From the NCBI RefSeq assembly GCF_024054565.1, contig NZ_JAMXLR010000020.1:1-64000 (forward strand): a stretch of DNA of 64,000 nt, given 5' to 3'. Positions within the stretch are counted from its first letter, which is position 1. Each line of letters opens with the position of its first letter. Source of the DNA: Aeoliella straminimaris (GTDB lineage: Bacteria; Planctomycetota; Planctomycetia; Pirellulales; Lacipirellulaceae). Below are positions 19,199 through 30,330 of this stretch, piece by piece. Under the pieces are notes generated by a model that saw only the letters and a program-made list of their open reading frames with translations, had not been told where the DNA came from and searched no databases. The position numbers were made by a program, and so were the translations under genes.

Positions 19199-20299
19199 GT
19201 GGTCAACGGAGTGTCGACACTTCCCGTACCCAGCCGCCTAAACGATGCGCAGCAACCCGCGCTGGCAACCGCTGCTGCGCAAGTCGTGGCCCCCTCCGGG
19301 TTCATTGCGGGACAAGAGAATCGCTTTCTGGCCGCCGTGCTGGGAACTTGGTGCGACGCCCTGGCCGATGGCGATTCGAAGCCCGGCGATGCGTCGTGGG
19401 AACGGCTCACCAGCCCGTTGGTATTGGTTGGCTCCACCGGCAGTGGCAAATCGCACCTGGCGCATGGTCTGGCCGAGCTTGCCGGCGACCAACGCGCGGT
19501 CTACACCACGGCCAACGATTTGCGCCGCGAGTTCGCCACAGCCATCGACGAAGGTGGCCCAAGGGCGTGGCGCGACCGCATATCTGCCACGGCAATTCTG
19601 GTGATCGACGATCTGGATCATCTACCGGTGCGAAGCCATTTTCAGCAGGAACTGCTGCATTTGGCCCACGAAATCGAATCCCGGGGACACAAGCTGGTGG
19701 CGACCTCGGCCCAGCCAATCGCGCACCTGCCGGCTTGGCTGCCCGACTTGGTGAACTGGTTTGCGAGTGGTTTGACGCTCGAGATCTCGCCCCTCGGCGC
19801 CGATTCGCGGTACGAACTGCTCACCCAATTTGCCGCCACCAACCAGTGGCAGCTGCCAAGCGACGCCATCGAACTGCTGGTCGAGCACACACCGCCTGAA
19901 CCGCGTGAGATGTTCCGCCTGGCGGCCGACATGCTGCGGCAGTTCGGCACCGGCGCCCGGCTCGAAACCGATACGCTGGCCCACTTTATTCATCAGCGCA
20001 AGGCGGCTCAGGCGCCCGAGCTCCGCGACATCGTCCGCGTGGTGGCTCGGTACTACCGCATTCCGCTCAAGTCGCTCACCAGCGCTTCGCGACAGGCGGC
20101 CGTGGTGTCGGCTCGGGCGACGGCCATTTACCTGGCCCGCACGCTCACTTCGGCCAGCTACGAACAAATCGGCAAGCACCTGGGCGGTCGCGATCACAGC
20201 ACCATCATGTACAGCCATCGGCAGGTGGAGAAACGCCTCACCCGCGAAGCGGCGCTCCGTTCGGCGATCGACGATCTGACGAGGCTATTGCGAAAATGA
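19199..20299 (+). CDS. dnaA: DnaA replication initiator, short and lacking domain I and the arginine finger
   Basis: The initiator ATPase that binds DnaA boxes at the origin. I chose GTG at 19199 because GGAG lies just before it; the upstream frame lacks support. The product is 366 aa, well short of typical DnaA (about 450), and begins almost directly at domain III (FIAGQENRFL), so the DnaB-binding domain I and the linker are missing. The P-loop (GSTGSGKS, Lys84) and Walker B motif (ILVIDDLDHL) are intact. Sensor 2 keeps its arginine (PREMFRL). In box VII the family's SRFxWGL is NWFASGL, so the arginine finger is Trp187. The C-terminal DNA-binding signature (GGRDHSTIMYSHRQVEK) is complete. 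It heads the dnaA-dnaN-dciA-gyrB cluster. Confidence 0.9.
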   Translation: MVNGVSTLPVPSRLNDAQQPALATAAAQVVAPSGFIAGQENRFLAAVLGTWCDALADGDSKPGDASWERLTSPLVLVGSTGSGKSHLAHGLAELAGDQRAVYTTANDLRREFATAIDEGGPRAWRDRISATAILVIDDLDHLPVRSHFQQELLHLAHEIESRGHKLVATSAQPIAHLPAWLPDLVNWFASGLTLEISPLGADSRYELLTQFAATNQWQLPSDAIELLVEHTPPEPREMFRLAADMLRQFGTGARLETDTLAHFIHQRKAAQAPELRDIVRVVARYYRIPLKSLTSASRQAAVVSARATAIYLARTLTSASYEQIGKHLGGRDHSTIMYSHRQVEKRLTREAALRSAIDDLTRLLRK

Positions 20300-20623
20300 A
20301 CCCCCCACTGCTGCCTTTACCTGCCTCGAAGGCGGCACGGAGAGCTGCGGAAAACGTGTAGACCGGTGGTCGCGCCCTGTCGGCCACCTGTGACAGTCAT
20401 CGACAACCACCGGCAAGCCGCAGATTTTCATCGACAATCGACTACCACCCATCGACCAACCATAAACCGTCCTTCGACACGTTTTCCACCGAGCCCCAAA
20501 CTCAGCAAATCTCGACGCTCACTAAAGTTACCGAGCCTAGAACGCTCGTTATGAACACCTGGCGGCGACGAATAAACAACAACAATAAAAATCTATTTTG
20601 TATTGGACTAGGGAGAGTAACCC
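20300..20623. other. Candidate replication origin between dnaA and dnaN
   Basis: A 324-bp non-coding gap in the place where many bacterial origins lie. It contains an 11-bp perfect inverted pair, GGAAAACGTGT at 20349-20359 and ACACGTTTTCC at 20477-20487. The second runs into GTTTTCCACC, close to the DnaA-box family. Short TCATCGACAA motifs recur near 20397 and 20429, with ATCGACCAAC near 20451. An AT-rich stretch (about 20568-20605) just before dnaN could be the unwinding element. There is no canonical TTATCCACA, so the assignment rests on position and repeat structure. Confidence 0.55.
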
Positions 20624-21739
20624 ATGAAGATTGTCGCCAACCGCGAGAAGCTGCTGCATGCCTTCAGCACGGTTGCACCGGTAGCTCCGTCACGCAGCCC
20701 CAAAGCGGTACTGCAGAATGTGAAGCTCGATGTCACCTCCGAAGGGGCCACCCTCATGGCGACCGACCTGGAGTATGGCATTCGCTACGAAGTGGATGGC
20801 ATCGAGGTCGAAACACCTGGCGCAGTGCTGTTGCGGACCGACAAGTTTGGCCCCATCCTTCGCGAGAGCAGCGACGAGACTTTCCGCATCGAGTCGGATG
20901 GCAGCACCACCACGGTGAAAGGCGAGCGAAGCAAGTTCAACCTGCCGGTGGCCAATCCCAATGAGTATCCGCCGGTGGCCAGCTTCGACGAATCGGCCCT
21001 CTTCGAGATCCCCTCGCGGCTGCTGAAGGAACTGATCCGCCGCACCCTGTATGCCACGGACAACGAGAGCAGCCGCTACGCCTTGGGAGGGGTGAAGCTC
21101 GAAAGCGACGGGCAAACCATCACGGCTATCGGCACCGACGGTCGACGCCTGGCCAAGATGGAAGGCCCGGTGAACAAGGTGGGCGATCCGGTCGGCTTCG
21201 GCGAAGCGACCATCGTCCCCTCGAAGTCCATGGCCTTCATCGAGCGGACCGTGATGGACGACGACGGCGAAATCCAGATCGCCGTGCGGCAGAACGAGAT
21301 CCTCGCCAAAACGCCTCGCGCCACGGTCTACACGCGATTGTTGGAGGGACGGTTCCCCGGTTGGCGGGAAGTGTTCCCCAGCCGCACCGAATCGGCCAAG
21401 ATCGAAATGCCGGTCGGACCGTTCGCCGCGGCCGTGCGACAGGCCGCCATTGTTACTAGTGACGAAAGCCGCGGTGTCGATTTCACGTTTGCCGATGGCA
21501 CGCTCACCCTGGCCGGCAAGACGGCCGATGTCGGGCAGTCGCACATCGAGATGCCGATCAGCTACACGGGCGAATCGATCACCATCACGCTCGATCCCAA
21601 ATTTGTGGGCGACTTCCTCAAAGTACTCGACACCGAAAAAACGTTCACCCTGGACTTGGCCGATGGCGATTCGGCGGCCGTGTTCAGCACGGACGACGGT
21701 TATGGCTACGTGGTGATGCCCCTGGCACGAGACCGATAA
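20624..21739 (+). CDS. dnaN: DNA polymerase III beta sliding clamp
   Basis: The ring-shaped clamp that tethers the replicative polymerase. At 371 aa it is full length, with three repeated clamp domains (about residues 1-120, 128-245 and 250-371). Recognisable segments include the start MKIVANREKLLHAF, ALGGVKLESDGQTITAIGTDGRRLA in the second domain and the C-terminal VVMPLARDR, the family's usual MPM[R]L-type tail that lines the binding pocket. GGGAGAG lies ahead of the ATG. It is followed after 3 bp by dciA. The origin candidate lies directly upstream. Confidence 0.97.
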   Translation: MKIVANREKLLHAFSTVAPVAPSRSPKAVLQNVKLDVTSEGATLMATDLEYGIRYEVDGIEVETPGAVLLRTDKFGPILRESSDETFRIESDGSTTTVKGERSKFNLPVANPNEYPPVASFDESALFEIPSRLLKELIRRTLYATDNESSRYALGGVKLESDGQTITAIGTDGRRLAKMEGPVNKVGDPVGFGEATIVPSKSMAFIERTVMDDDGEIQIAVRQNEILAKTPRATVYTRLLEGRFPGWREVFPSRTESAKIEMPVGPFAAAVRQAAIVTSDESRGVDFTFADGTLTLAGKTADVGQSHIEMPISYTGESITITLDPKFVGDFLKVLDTEKTFTLDLADGDSAAVFSTDDGYGYVVMPLARDR

Positions 21740-21742
21740 ACC

Positions 21743-22117
21743 ATGGACGAAGAAGAGCTGGCCCAGAAACTCTCCTACCAAATGCGGCGAAACGACGTCC
21801 AGCGACGGCGGTTCTACGGACATGAGCCGCAGGCGATTGGCAAAGTGCTGGCCAAAGTGGTGATCAACAACCGCTACGCCTGTGGCGAGTCGAATGCGGC
21901 CCTCGAGGAAGCGTGGGCCAAAATTGTCGGCCAGGCCTTCGCCGCCCGCAGCCAACCCACGGGCATCAAGCGAGGCAAGTTCGAAGTAACCGTGGCCCAC
22001 TCGGCTATTTCGCAGGAACTCACGTTCGACCAACGACGCATTGTGAGCGAACTGCAAAAGTCCTTCCCCGAAATAAAGATAACCGGCGTCCGTTACCGCG
22101 TCGGGACCATTGGATAA
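21743..22117 (+). CDS. dciA: DciA-like helicase-loading protein (DUF721)
   Basis: A 124-aa protein of the DUF721/DciA family, whose members help load the replicative helicase in bacteria that lack DnaC or DnaI. The N-terminal half is basic and helical (MRRNDVQRRRFYG). The DUF721 core runs from about residue 35 to 122, with the typical EEAWAKIVGQAFAARSQP segment and then KFEVTVAHSAISQELTF, in which the W, the VG and the repeated beta strands fit the family. It starts 3 bp after dnaN, clearly in one operon. The usual next gene is gyrB, but here a GxxExxY cassette interrupts the order. Confidence 0.88.
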   Translation: MDEEELAQKLSYQMRRNDVQRRRFYGHEPQAIGKVLAKVVINNRYACGESNAALEEAWAKIVGQAFAARSQPTGIKRGKFEVTVAHSAISQELTFDQRRIVSELQKSFPEIKITGVRYRVGTIG

Positions 22118-22141
22118 CAGGAGTTACATCAAGGTTTTGGG

Positions 22142-22167
22142 AACAGAAGGAAACGAAGAGAACAAAG
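22142..22167 (+). repeat. Left 26-bp inverted repeat around the GxxExxY gene
   Basis: This segment pairs with 22610-22635 at 24 of 26 positions. The core CAGAAGGAAACGAAG (22144-22158) is a perfect 15-bp match. It lies between dciA and the GxxExxY gene. Confidence 0.85.
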
Positions 22168-22196
22168 AATAGGATTGAGAAACTCAGCGATCTAGC

Positions 22197-25240
<3,044 letters not shown>

Positions 25241-25279
25241 CGTGGAGCCTGCGTACAATATCAGTTGGAGGCTACCTAG

Positions 25280-25507
25280 ATGACATGGCAAGAACGCATT
25301 GTCGTTGATCCCAACGTCCTGACGGGAAAACCCATCATCAAAGGAACTCGGATGGCCGTGGAGTTCGTGGTCGATCTACTAGGAAGAGGCTGGTCGGTCG
25401 ATGCCGTATTGCGTGAGTATGACCATCTCACGAGAGAGGATGTCCAAGCTTGTCTGGCTTATGCTGGGGAAGTTTTAAAGAGCGAGCGCATCTACCTCAC
25501 CCCTTAA
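25280..25507 (+). CDS. DUF433 antitoxin
   Basis: A 75-aa DUF433 protein, a small helix-turn-helix-like family that commonly acts as the antitoxin of DUF5615 PIN-like toxins. The family pattern is clear: ERIVVDPNVLTGKPIIKGTR at the start, then MAVEFVVDLLGRGWSVDAVL and YDHLTREDVQACLAYAGE. GGAGG lies 9 bp ahead of the ATG. The gene is only 39 bp after the gyrB stop codon. The toxin gene begins 17 bp behind it. Together with the stray gyrB end at 25912 this shows that the pair sits inside a duplicated gyrB 3' end. Confidence 0.92.
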   Translation: MTWQERIVVDPNVLTGKPIIKGTRMAVEFVVDLLGRGWSVDAVLREYDHLTREDVQACLAYAGEVLKSERIYLTP

Positions 25508-25524
25508 CATTAGCTGTATGCATC

Positions 25525-25896
25525 GTGCGACTGCTGGCCAACGAAAATATTGCATCGTCCGTCATCGCTGAGTTAAGGCAGCTTGGGCACGATGTTTTGT
25601 GGGCAAAGGAGTCACTGCAGGGCGAGCCCGACTCGGTTTTGTTGGCTCGTGCGCAAGCTGAGACGCGAATTCTACTGACTCATGACAAAGACTTCGGCGA
25701 GTTGGCTTTTCGCGAAGGTTGTCCAGCAGAATGCGGAATTATTCTCATTCGCCTTTGCGGCGAAGACCCACAGTCGGACAAAGGCCGAGTCATTGAAGTA
25801 CTGACCAGTCGTGAAGATTCGGTAGGTCACTTCAGCGTGGTGGAGTCTGAACGAATACGCATGCGGCTGCTTGCACCGCCTCCTAAGCCGAAATAG
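25525..25896 (+). CDS. DUF5615 PIN-like toxin
   Basis: A 123-aa PIN-like ribonuclease of the DUF5615/Mut7-C type. I chose GTG at 25525 because the product then starts VRLLANENI, the family's first strand with the metal-binding Asn/Glu pair. The frame extends further upstream, but it overlaps the antitoxin gene. A second acidic cluster appears as LLTHDKDFGELAF at about residues 50-62, the typical THDKDFG motif. The C-terminal part (CGIILIRLCG) gives the next strand of the fold. The order antitoxin then toxin and the short spacing are usual. The target RNA cannot be told from sequence. Confidence 0.9.
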   Translation: MRLLANENIASSVIAELRQLGHDVLWAKESLQGEPDSVLLARAQAETRILLTHDKDFGELAFREGCPAECGIILIRLCGEDPQSDKGRVIEVLTSREDSVGHFSVVESERIRMRLLAPPPKPK

Positions 25897-25911
25897 TCTC
25901 GCCCAACGGAA

Positions 25912-25961
25912 GTGAATTCATCCAAAAGCACGCGTTGGATGTGAAGAATCTGGATGTGTAG
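25912..25961 (+). repeat. Displaced gyrB 3' end, copy 2
   Basis: A 50-bp copy of the gyrB terminus, 46 of 50 positions identical to 25191-25240, including the stop codon. Read in frame it encodes [15 protein letters not shown], exactly the GyrB tail, but no gyrB sequence precedes it. It looks like the leftover end of a gyrB gene after insertion of the toxin-antitoxin pair. Confidence 0.95.
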
Positions 25962-25975
25962 TGAGGAAGAATTAC

Positions 25976-26042
25976 GGAACACTAATCTTCGCTAATCCAC
26001 GCTAATAAGATCAGTGGAGATTAGCGTCGATTAGCGTTCCCG
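25976..26042. repeat. 67-bp direct repeat, copy 1
   Basis: Identical at 66 of 67 positions to 26594-26660. Each copy is itself an imperfect palindrome built from CTAATC and GATTAG blocks. The two copies bracket the 141-aa orphan gene. Confidence 0.93.
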
Positions 26043-26100
26043 CTTCCGACTGATCCGTGGAATCATACGTTCGCGCCGCCTCTAAGTCTGCCGATCGATG

Positions 26101-26526
26101 TTACTTCGGCTGAAACACCTGTTCGCGCGTGATATTCTCGCCCGGACGAAGCCACGTGCGATGATGGTAAACCGTCTGCTCAAGCAGGTTGGCCAGCCCT
26201 TGGCCCACTCGCTCCACGAGTTCCGTTGAATCCCACTCAGGGTCTTGGCCTGGAGGGCAGTCCTTGAATGCAGTCAGTGTGACTGCGACACTGCACCCCG
26301 CCGGGACCGAGTCGTCCCATTCTTCCAACGTGCCACGCTTGTAGGGTCGAGAAACGTTGTACTCGATACCCCTATCAACAACTGAGCTCCATTCCGTTTC
26401 GTTCTCGCAGTCGTAGGCGAAATCTGGAAGGCTCAAAAGTTGCTGCAGGCCCTCGCAGACTTCTGTGAGCGAGAAGCAACAATCAACTGCCAGATGTTCC
26501 ATGACGCGGATTCGATTTACGTGCAT
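26101..26526 (-). CDS. Hypothetical protein between direct repeats (141 aa)
   Basis: A small acidic soluble protein that I do not recognise. The N-terminal half has four Cys residues (LAVDCCFSLTEVCEGL and YDCENETEW), and a central beta-rich segment reads AGCSVAVTLTAFKDC. It ends with HHRTWLRPGENITREQVFQP. The ATG at 26526 is followed three codons later by a Val/Asn-rich start. No signal peptide or membrane segment is present. The gene lies on the minus strand between the two 67-bp direct repeats, with nothing else in the interval, so it looks like a separately acquired or mobilised gene. Its size and orphan status are compatible with an immunity-type protein, but no evidence supports that directly. 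Confidence 0.6.
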   Translation of the reverse strand: MHVNRIRVMEHLAVDCCFSLTEVCEGLQQLLSLPDFAYDCENETEWSSVVDRGIEYNVSRPYKRGTLEEWDDSVPAGCSVAVTLTAFKDCPPGQDPEWDSTELVERVGQGLANLLEQTVYHHRTWLRPGENITREQVFQPK

Positions 26527-26593
26527 GCGGACGGATCTGCGTTGCGACTCAGATTAGGTGTCACGCAAAGGCGCAGAGGCCCAGAAAAGTTTT

Positions 26594-26660
26594 GGAACAC
26601 TAATCTTCGCTAATCCACGCTAATAAGATCAGTGGAGATTAGCGTCGATTAGTGTTCCCG
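26594..26660. repeat. 67-bp direct repeat, copy 2
   Basis: Second copy of 25976-26042, with a single c-to-t difference. It lies immediately downstream of the S1-domain gene (stop at 26669) and could also act as a hairpin at its 3' end. Confidence 0.93.
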
Positions 26661-26668
26661 TTTGTTCC

Positions 26669-28306
26669 TTACCACTTGAGCCCAAACTTCTCGCCACCAC
26701 TAGGCCCGCCGGTGCCGCCTTTGAGTTGGCCTTTGCGCTTCTCGGGGGCTTTGGGGGCGTCGGGCGGGGGGGTGAAGTCGGTGTCGGCGGTCTCTTCGTC
26801 GCCCTTCTTCTTGGGCGCTTCGGTCAGAGCCCGTAGGCTGAGGCCGATGCGTTGCTTTTCTTTGTCGACCGAGAGCACTTTGACCTCGACGCCTTGGCCC
26901 TCCTGCACGACGTCGGTGGTGCGGAAGACGCGGCCGTGGGCGAGCTCGCTGATATGGATCAGCCCCTCGACGCCCGGTTCCAGTTTCACAAACGCGCCGA
27001 AGTCCATGGTCTTGGAGACGGTGCCGTTGATCGTGGCACCGGTGTAGTACTTCGTCTCGACTTTGTCCCATGGGTTCTCGGCGCTTTCGCGGTACGAGAG
27101 GCCAATTTTGCCGGAGTCGGGATCGATGCGTTCGATCTTCACCTTGACCTGCTGGCCCTCGGAGAGCACTTCGCTGGGGTGATTCACGCGGTCCCAACTC
27201 ATCTTCGAGACGTGGATCAGACCGTCCACGCCACCCAGGTCCACAAAGGCACCGAAGTCACGCAGGCTGCGGACCACACCTTCGCGCATCTGCCCGACGG
27301 CCAGTTCCTTCATCAACTCGTCGCGCTTTTCGGCCTTTTCGCGTTCCATCACGCCGCGGTGACTCAGCACCAGGTTGCGGCGTTCGGGGTTGGCTTCGGT
27401 GATCACGGCGTTCATCTTCTGTCCGACGAACTCTTCGGCGTTCTCCACGCGGTAGATGGAAATTTGCCCCATCGGCATGAAGCCTCGCAGGCCCGCCACC
27501 TGGCATTCCAGGCCACCCTTGTTCGAGCCGGTGATGACCACCTCGACCACCTGGCCTTCCTCAACATCTTCCCAGTTGCCCACTTCCATGGCGGCACCGG
27601 GCAGGCTGAGTTCGTACAGACCATCGTCGCCACCCCGCACCACGACAACATTCAGTTCGGTGCCGGGCTCGGGCAACTCGCGATCTTCGAACTGCTTGAA
27701 CAGCACGACGCCCTGGTTGCGGCCGCCGAGATCGACGAACACGTTGTCCTGGTAGATCTTCGACACGCGGCCCGTGATGGTGGTGCCTTCGGGAATCTCT
27801 TCTCCGGGGCCCTGTCCGCCCTTGTCCATGATGGCGTCGAGCGACTCACCACCGAGCGCGGCCTCGAACTCTTGTTCCAGGTCGGGGCTCAGCTGATCGC
27901 GAATGTTGGGCGGCGGGTAGATCTTGCCGGTTGGCTTGGGCGCCTCGGGCAGCGAGCTGGCTTTCTCGCTCGGCTCCACGGCGGGCGGCAACGCGGTGGC
28001 TTTAGCCACAGGCTTCTCGGCCGCGTCGTCGGCTCGCTGGGTGCCGATCAAGATTCGCTGGCGTGGCTTGTCCGACTCGCCCTCGCCAGCGGTCTCCGCG
28101 GTCGGCTCCGCTGGAGCGGACTCGGGGGACGACGGCTCCGGCTTGGCGGCTTCCGCGGCCGCGGGCGAAGTCTCGCCTGCGGGGGTTGGCTCCGCAGCTG
28201 GAGTTTCGGCAGCTTGAGTTTCCGCCACGTCAGCATTCACTGGGGCGGTCTCGGTGGCCTCGTTGGGAGTTTCCTGTTCGGTCGACAGCTTTTCGGAGTC
28301 GGACAT
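26669..28306 (-). CDS. S1 RNA-binding domain protein (ribosomal protein S1-like)
   Basis: A 545-aa protein from the ATG at 28306 ([10 protein letters not shown]). Residues 1 to about 125 are a disordered Ala/Pro/Glu-rich region. Four S1 OB-fold domains follow from about residue 172: [20 protein letters not shown], then a more diverged second one ([19 protein letters not shown]), and two typical ones ([19 protein letters not shown] and [20 protein letters not shown]). The tail is Lys/Pro/Gly-rich. Four domains with this order resemble the short S1 proteins of non-proteobacteria, which help mRNA bind to the 30S subunit. The gene stands alone on the minus strand. It may be the true S1 or a related RNA-binding factor. 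Confidence 0.88.
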   Translation of the reverse strand: MSDSEKLSTEQETPNEATETAPVNADVAETQAAETPAAEPTPAGETSPAAAEAAKPEPSSPESAPAEPTAETAGEGESDKPRQRILIGTQRADDAAEKPVAKATALPPAVEPSEKASSLPEAPKPTGKIYPPPNIRDQLSPDLEQEFEAALGGESLDAIMDKGGQGPGEEIPEGTTITGRVSKIYQDNVFVDLGGRNQGVVLFKQFEDRELPEPGTELNVVVVRGGDDGLYELSLPGAAMEVGNWEDVEEGQVVEVVITGSNKGGLECQVAGLRGFMPMGQISIYRVENAEEFVGQKMNAVITEANPERRNLVLSHRGVMEREKAEKRDELMKELAVGQMREGVVRSLRDFGAFVDLGGVDGLIHVSKMSWDRVNHPSEVLSEGQQVKVKIERIDPDSGKIGLSYRESAENPWDKVETKYYTGATINGTVSKTMDFGAFVKLEPGVEGLIHISELAHGRVFRTTDVVQEGQGVEVKVLSVDKEKQRIGLSLRALTEAPKKKGDEETADTDFTPPPDAPKAPEKRKGQLKGGTGGPSGGEKFGLKW

Positions 28307-28541
28307 CGGTTCAGAGACAATAGGGTCAAAAATGTGCCAGACAAACCCATCTGGACAAGCCCCACAGTCTACCAAGCCACAACAGTCGTGTGGAGCGGGC
28401 GGAGCAATTTCGACGCAATTCGCCCAGATGTGGTGATGCCCAGATTCAGTGGATAGAGTTTGCGTATTAATCCGTTCAGCTGGTCATCTCTGTGCCACAT
28501 CAGAGGTGCGTTGCGGGTCTACCGCACAATCTGCGTTGGAT

Positions 28542-29468
28542 TCAATCTGCTAGCAGCTGATGCAGATGGTAGTGAAACTTTCCCAGTTTGCCGCCGTAGT
28601 TGCCGGCCGAGATGGCGGGGATACCCTCGCCGGCGGCGGCCCCGAGGGCAACCCGCATCGCATCGGCCACGGCCTGCTCGCTGGTGCCGTTGATGACGAT
28701 TTCGTAGGCACACTGCGCCTGGGGCACTAGCTCGCTCTCCACCCGACCGCGGAGCGTGGGGCAGAAGGCGTCGTTGGTCGAGGCGACCATGCCCTTGTAA
28801 CGCGAGCCCACCTTGCTGCCACTGCGGACCACGCCACCCGGGAAGGGCGTGATCACTTCACTCAACGGGGCAACCGCCTCGACCACGCGACGGGCAGCCG
28901 CCAGGGCCACGGCTTGCGAAGTGCCCTGGAGAATGATGTTGCCGCCGGCCACGCCCTTCTGAACGCCCAGCGACTCTTCGACCAGGAACTCGCCATCCAT
29001 TACCGGGATCCGCCAGAACCGCCGCTCGCCTGGCTTCTTGCTCTTCTGGAATCCATCGCCGAAGAAGCGAATGTGCTTGCCCAAGGGGATGCGATCCTGC
29101 TCGACACCGTCGGTCGCAGGCAAACCGTCGTAGACAGCCGTCGTCGCGCAGGTCATCACGCACTGGCCCACGCGTTTGGGCAGGGCTTTGGCCAGGGCGT
29201 CCTTCGAGAAACCAAACGCCAGCACCACCGCGGCCGGCCGGCCATCGGGCGATTGGTCGGGCGCGAGCCACCGCTCCACCGCGATCTCGGCATCGCACTG
29301 GATGACACTCGAACCGTAGCCACACAGCTCGCGGGTGGCGGCCTCGACCCAGTAGTCGTCGATGGCCGAAACGATGAGCCGCGCGAACCGCATGCGGAAT
29401 GCTTCGGCGAAGGTATCGACGATGGTGGTGGAACCCAGTTGCATGGGTCCATCTTCGCCGGTTGTCAC
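28542..29468 (-). CDS. mch: Methenyltetrahydromethanopterin cyclohydrolase
   Basis: Hydrolyses methenyl-H4MPT to formyl-H4MPT in tetrahydromethanopterin-linked C1 transfer, used by methanogens, methylotrophs and many planctomycetes. At 308 aa it is the usual length. Conserved segments include GSKVGSRYKGMVASTNDAFC near residue 230, CPTLRGRVES, YEIVINGTS and the C-terminal ISAGNYGGKLGKFHYHLH. It starts 27 bp after the stop of the secreted protein gene at 29496, so it may be the last gene of a three-gene operon with two envelope proteins, an odd combination. No other C1-transfer gene of this pathway is in the window. Confidence 0.93.
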   Translation of the reverse strand: MTTGEDGPMQLGSTTIVDTFAEAFRMRFARLIVSAIDDYWVEAATRELCGYGSSVIQCDAEIAVERWLAPDQSPDGRPAAVVLAFGFSKDALAKALPKRVGQCVMTCATTAVYDGLPATDGVEQDRIPLGKHIRFFGDGFQKSKKPGERRFWRIPVMDGEFLVEESLGVQKGVAGGNIILQGTSQAVALAAARRVVEAVAPLSEVITPFPGGVVRSGSKVGSRYKGMVASTNDAFCPTLRGRVESELVPQAQCAYEIVINGTSEQAVADAMRVALGAAAGEGIPAISAGNYGGKLGKFHYHLHQLLAD

Positions 29469-29495
29469 AGGAGGGACAAGCCGACAAGGGGCGGC

Positions 29496-30293
29496 TTAGG
29501 GAAAACTGCCTCCGCCGAAACCTTTTGGCGCGGCCTTGTCTTCTTTCCACGGCACCGAGTACTCGTGCTGTTTGGCTGCCCGCAGTGCGGCGAGAAGTTG
29601 CTGGATTTGCTCATGGAGATCTTGGTTTACCGAGACTACCAGCAAACCAGGTTGAATAGCGCTGAGATATCTTTCCGGGCCACCTTCGTAGGTCCATCTG
29701 TCGGATCTTGTGTTGCTGATGATCAAGTCAATCAGATCGTCCATGGTCGCGGACGATGGGTTTCCATCCGCATCTTGGGGCTGAAGTAGATCGCCCACCG
29801 GATAGACGGCCGTGATTTGATGCGACCACGCTTCTTCTTCCGTGGTGATAAGCAGCACTTCATCTTCAATGACATAGACCAACTCGAGCTGCCGAAGCAG
29901 GATCCGCAGTCCGGCACCCAGCGAGATGCTCCGCAGGTTGGCGTCGATTGGTTCGTGGGTCGAGAGGCCCAAATCGTCGAGAGCCGGCACGTCGAGTTGG
30001 ACCTCGATGTCGTATTCTTCCTGCAATAAATCGACAACTCTGGCGAGCGGGGCCCCCTGAAACACCAGCCCCCGCTTCGTCATGGGCGCGCAGAGGATGT
30101 GGCGGATTTTCTCGCTTTTCTCCGGGTGCCTCTCGGCCCAGAACACGGGCGCGAGCGTTTCGTCGGCTGCCTCGGCCGAGGATTCGCGATGGGAGTCGGC
30201 AGCGGGCTCTTGAGCCGCGCACTGCAGAATGGCAACGAACCCCAGGCCGGCGAACAGTGCCACCAGCGGCAGCGTGCGTGTCAGAACGGTCAT
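29496..30293 (-). CDS. Secreted secretin/TonB short N-terminal-like protein, paralogue A
   Basis: A 265-aa protein with an N-terminal signal peptide (residues about 7-28). It has one folded domain near residues 75-175: VFQGAPLARVVDLLQEEY, LDVPALDDLGL, ISLGAGLRILLRQLELVYVI and VYPVGDLLQ. This pattern resembles the short secretin/TonB N-terminal fold that recurs in planctomycete exported proteins. A second segment contains RSDRWTYEGGP and LLVVSVNQDLHEQIQQLLAALR, a secretin-like strand-helix that often follows. It is a clear paralogue of the next gene upstream (30331), and the two are 37 bp apart. The biochemical role is unknown. Confidence 0.8.
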   Translation of the reverse strand: MTVLTRTLPLVALFAGLGFVAILQCAAQEPAADSHRESSAEAADETLAPVFWAERHPEKSEKIRHILCAPMTKRGLVFQGAPLARVVDLLQEEYDIEVQLDVPALDDLGLSTHEPIDANLRSISLGAGLRILLRQLELVYVIEDEVLLITTEEEAWSHQITAVYPVGDLLQPQDADGNPSSATMDDLIDLIISNTRSDRWTYEGGPERYLSAIQPGLLVVSVNQDLHEQIQQLLAALRAAKQHEYSVPWKEDKAAPKGFGGGSFP

Positions 30294-30330
30294 CGATGCG
30301 TTTCCCCTCTCGCCAAACCGGAGTAAGAAT

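Noticed and set aside
26852-28456. 534-aa open frame on the plus strand
   Set aside because: It is antisense to the S1-domain gene, with a repetitive composition mirrored from S1 codons.
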